This document shows, one piece after another, positions 62,175-64,000 of a DNA stretch of 64,000 nt. Below the pieces are notes generated by a model. It was not told where the DNA came from. It did no database searches and saw nothing but the letters and a program-made list of their open reading frames with translations. This DNA comes from Clostridium manihotivorum (lineage in GTDB: Bacteria > Bacillota > Clostridia > Clostridiales > Clostridiaceae): NCBI RefSeq assembly GCF_004015185.1, contig NZ_CP025746.1, positions 5,845,776 through 5,909,775 of the forward strand. Direction: 5' to 3'. Position 1 is the first letter of the stretch. Each line of letters starts with the position of its first letter. Both the position numbers and the translations under genes were made by a program.

Positions 62175-62238
62175 CTTAATAAAAAATAAAAAAACCTAAA
62201 TTAAAACATGCTTATATAGCATACTTTAATTTAGGTTT
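62175..62238 (-). terminator. Terminator before the antiterminator gene
   Basis: AAACCTAAATTAAA (62192-62205) pairs with TTTAATTTAGGTTT (62225-62238), with an inner ATGC/GCAT. The minus exit is T-rich (62175-62191). It overlaps the RAT, as expected for antitermination. Confidence 0.88.
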
Positions 62239-62261
62239 TGCCTGCTAACCAGTAACAATCC
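62234..62261 (-). promoter_or_regulatory. RAT antiterminator site before the antiterminator gene
   Basis: The 28-nt minus-strand site has GGATTGTTACTG, a 4-nt loop and GCAGGCAAAACC. It matches the known RAT pattern of sac and lic genes. Confidence 0.9.
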
Positions 62262-62287
62262 TAATACTATTATTTGATTATATTAAT

Positions 62288-62315
62288 ATTATACCATCAC
62301 TGTAAACATTGTCAA
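62288..62315 (-). promoter_or_regulatory. Promoter of the sucrose antiterminator gene
   Basis: Minus strand TTGACA (plus 62310-62315), 16-nt spacer, TATAAT (plus 62288-62293). Both hexamers are perfect. It starts about 27 nt upstream of the RAT. Confidence 0.8.
62301..62314. promoter_or_regulatory. cre-like (CcpA) site overlapping the promoter
   Basis: TGTAAACATTGTCA agrees with the cre pattern TGWNANCGNTNWCA except for A in place of the central G. It covers the -35 hexamer, which fits catabolite repression. Confidence 0.55.
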
Positions 62316-62332
62316 CAGGTATTTAATACTCA

Positions 62333-62410
62333 TTTAAAGTATTACCCTTAATTTAAGCTCATCAAAGTATCTGATGCGTAACCACTTAGTTCCAACATAG
62401 CACTTTAATA
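62333..62410. repeat. R2 palindromic repeat, half copy f
   Basis: AAGCTCATCAAAGTATCTGA, then TGCGTAACCACTTAGTTCCA and ACATAGCACTTT match the right half of R2. The left half is lost. Confidence 0.55.
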
Positions 62411-62460
62411 TGTACTACTTCATAATAAAACTTATATTATCGGATTGAAGTGGTATATCT
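62409..62460. repeat. R3 palindromic repeat, internally deleted copy C
   Basis: TATGTACTACTTCA and TGAAGTGGTATAT are the two arms, only about 25 bases apart. The middle block of copies A and B is missing. Confidence 0.55.
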
Positions 62461-62558
62461 TTAGCTAAAAATATTAAATATTAGTAAATGTAACTCCATA
62501 AGGGTTTTAATTTCTAAAATAGAAGCCTATACTAGTGTTAGGAATACAATAAGCAAAT

Positions 62559-62640
62559 TGCTAATGCATGTTTCATTAGTGATTTTTTTATGCAGCTACC
62601 TTTTTCTAACTTTTAAAAAGTTTAGGTAGGCCATAAGTTG
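62559..62640. repeat. Diverged R1-like element, copy g
   Basis: A hairpin with TAATG(CATG)TTTCATTA and T7 is followed by GCAGCTACCTTTTTCT and AAGTTTAGGTAGG, which keep the R1 order and its internal CTACC/GGTAG pairing. The rest has diverged. Confidence 0.4.
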
Positions 62641-62749
62641 TGTTATCCCATATTTCATATGAATAAAAGCTATATGAAATTAACTTTTTGGACAAGTATA
62701 TCTGAAGTATAAGATTACTATGTCAAATATTACTTAGGAGGGTTATTAT

Positions 62750-64000
62750 ATGAAAGCTAATCCTATTATAATAATATCTTTAGATGGTGTTGGAAGAAAA
62801 GATTTTGATTTGTTAAAAACTCTACCAAACTTTGGAAAACTACTTAAATCTAGCTCATACTCTTATAAAGTTAATAGTATATATCCATCTCTAACTTATC
62901 CTGCTCACACTTCAATAGTAACAGGTAAGAAACCTGCTAATCACGGTGTAGTAAACAATATATTGTTGCAACACTATAGAGCTTCTTCCGATTGGTTTTG
63001 GTTTAGATCACAAGTTGAAGGTGAAACCATTTATGATTTAGCTAAGAAGGCGGGTTATACCACTGGAGCTATATTATGGCCTGTAACAGGCAAGGCTAAG
63101 ATAGATTATAACATACCAGAGATATTCGCAAATCGCTGGTGGCATAATCAGGCAATGGTATCCTTATATAGCGGAAGTCCGATATATCAGTTACTCATGA
63201 ACTTTAAATATGGCTACTTAAGAGAAGGCAAAAAGCAGCCTGAGCTTGATAACTTTTCCACTGAATGTGCGCTTTATCTGCTTAAAAAAGGTAAGGTAGA
63301 CTTCCTCATGCTTCATCTTACAGATGTTGATACTATGAAGCATCATCATGGTACGGAAAACGAGGAGGTAACTCATGCGCTAAGAAGACACGATGCTAGA
63401 CTAGGAAAAATACTAGAAGCAATGAATAATAATGATTGCTATAAAAATTCTACTATAGTATTGTTGGGCGATCACTCACTTATTGACACTGAAAAAGTTA
63501 TTAACTTAAATAGTGTGTTTTTAAAAGAAGGATATATAACTAAGGATGAAAAAGGGAAATTCTTAGAGCCTAGGGTATATATGAATAACTGCGATGGCTC
63601 TGCCTACGTATATATAAAGGATTCTACAGAGGAACTACAAAATAAAATTATAAATCTAATAAAAGACTTTTCAAAGAATAATGATGACTGTATAGAGGAA
63701 GTACTAAGTGGTGACGACCTAAAGCCTCTAGGTGTGGATAAGAACTGCACTCTTATGCTTGAGGCTAAGAAAGGATATTACTTTTCAAACGACTTAGCTG
63801 GTGAAGCTATAGAAGAAGTTGGAGAAAAATATGATAAAGCCACCCATGGATATTCTCCTTTTAAAGAAGATTACCAAACCTTCTTCTTGGTTAGCGGAGA
63901 TAGCATAAGAAAAGACTATAACATAGGTCAAATGAATCTAATAGATGAAGCTCCTACTATTGCAAAAATAATAGGCAAAGAACTAGAAGGTGCAGATGGA
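62750..64000 (+). CDS. Alkaline-phosphatase-superfamily phosphodiesterase/pyrophosphatase, partial
   Basis: The frame starts at ATG 62750, with AGGAGGG 8 nt upstream, and runs off the right edge (417 codons seen, no stop). It begins IIIISLDGVGRKDF (metal-binding Asp), then YPSLTYPAHTSIVTGKKPANHG with the nucleophile Thr near 58, as in nucleotide pyrophosphatase/phosphodiesterases. Further metal ligands are in LHLTDVDTMKHHHG near 185-196 and LLGDHSL near 238, and ATHGYSP near 365. No signal peptide is visible, so it is probably cytosolic. The substrate is unknown. Confidence 0.88.
   Translation, partial: MKANPIIIISLDGVGRKDFDLLKTLPNFGKLLKSSSYSYKVNSIYPSLTYPAHTSIVTGKKPANHGVVNNILLQHYRASSDWFWFRSQVEGETIYDLAKKAGYTTGAILWPVTGKAKIDYNIPEIFANRWWHNQAMVSLYSGSPIYQLLMNFKYGYLREGKKQPELDNFSTECALYLLKKGKVDFLMLHLTDVDTMKHHHGTENEEVTHALRRHDARLGKILEAMNNNDCYKNSTIVLLGDHSLIDTEKVINLNSVFLKEGYITKDEKGKFLEPRVYMNNCDGSAYVYIKDSTEELQNKIINLIKDFSKNNDDCIEEVLSGDDLKPLGVDKNCTLMLEAKKGYYFSNDLAGEAIEEVGEKYDKATHGYSPFKEDYQTFFLVSGDSIRKDYNIGQMNLIDEAPTIAKIIGKELEGADG

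Larger units (their letters stand above)
61838..62749. other. Gene-free region rich in repeats between the antiterminator and phosphatase-like genes
   Basis: It contains R3 copies B and C, an R2 half copy, an R1 remnant, the antiterminator's promoter, cre, RAT and terminator. No protein gene is seen. A plus-strand promoter for the last gene is not certain. Confidence 0.6.

Overview
The window reads as chromosomal DNA from a low-GC, Gram-positive anaerobe of the Clostridium sensu stricto type. Protein-coding DNA is very AT-rich, ribosome binding sites are strong AGGAGG-like sequences, TTG and GTG starts occur, and the rRNA operon and protein families (FtsH, SfsA, HelD, LtaS-type synthase, BglG-type antiterminator) fit that group. 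I do not name a species.

Layout, left to right. 1-640: the tail of an unidentified gene and a small acidic protein. 638-16692: mostly minus-strand genes for a giant cyclic beta-glucan synthase-like protein, an M18 aminopeptidase, a secreted SH3-rich amidase, a plus-strand cation exporter with a manganese-type motif, and a lipoteichoic-acid-synthase-like protein. 17765-20127: a polar amino-acid ABC importer. 20828-25877: HelD, FtsH, signal peptidase I and a DUF3006 protein. 26427-30556: lysA behind a lysine riboswitch, a TIM-barrel protein of unknown role, a Nudix hydrolase and sfsA. 30584-30900: a dense, ordered cluster of eight DnaA boxes. 30961-32863: an IS1182-family element. 32958-38214: a minus-strand 16S-23S-5S-tRNA-Glu operon. 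38972-40928: a plus-strand padR-DUF1700-DUF4097 operon. 41307-42635: a flavin NADH oxidase or CoA-disulfide reductase. 42683-55679: two paralogous giant cell-wall subtilases in tandem, with a second copy of the IS between them. 56038-61837: a sucrose regulon (antiterminator, sucrose PTS, fructokinase, sucrose-6-phosphate hydrolase) under RAT/terminator control. 62750-end: a truncated alkaline-phosphatase-superfamily enzyme.

Between the genes lie at least three families of short non-coding repeats. R1 is an asymmetric element of about 130-190 bp with its own terminator hairpin at one end and a conserved internal hairpin. R2 is a palindromic MITE-like element of about 130 bp or less. R3 is a palindromic element of about 100 bp. 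They sit in gene leaders and next to terminators, including inside the lysA leader and the sucrose regulon. The most unusual signals are the R1 family, the DnaA-box cluster, a RAT antiterminator site whose loop has been expanded by an internal hairpin, and both IS copies sitting at the centre of different 10-bp palindromes.

Transcription is mostly on the minus strand, and the rRNA operon is too. This suggests the replication fork crosses the window from right to left.
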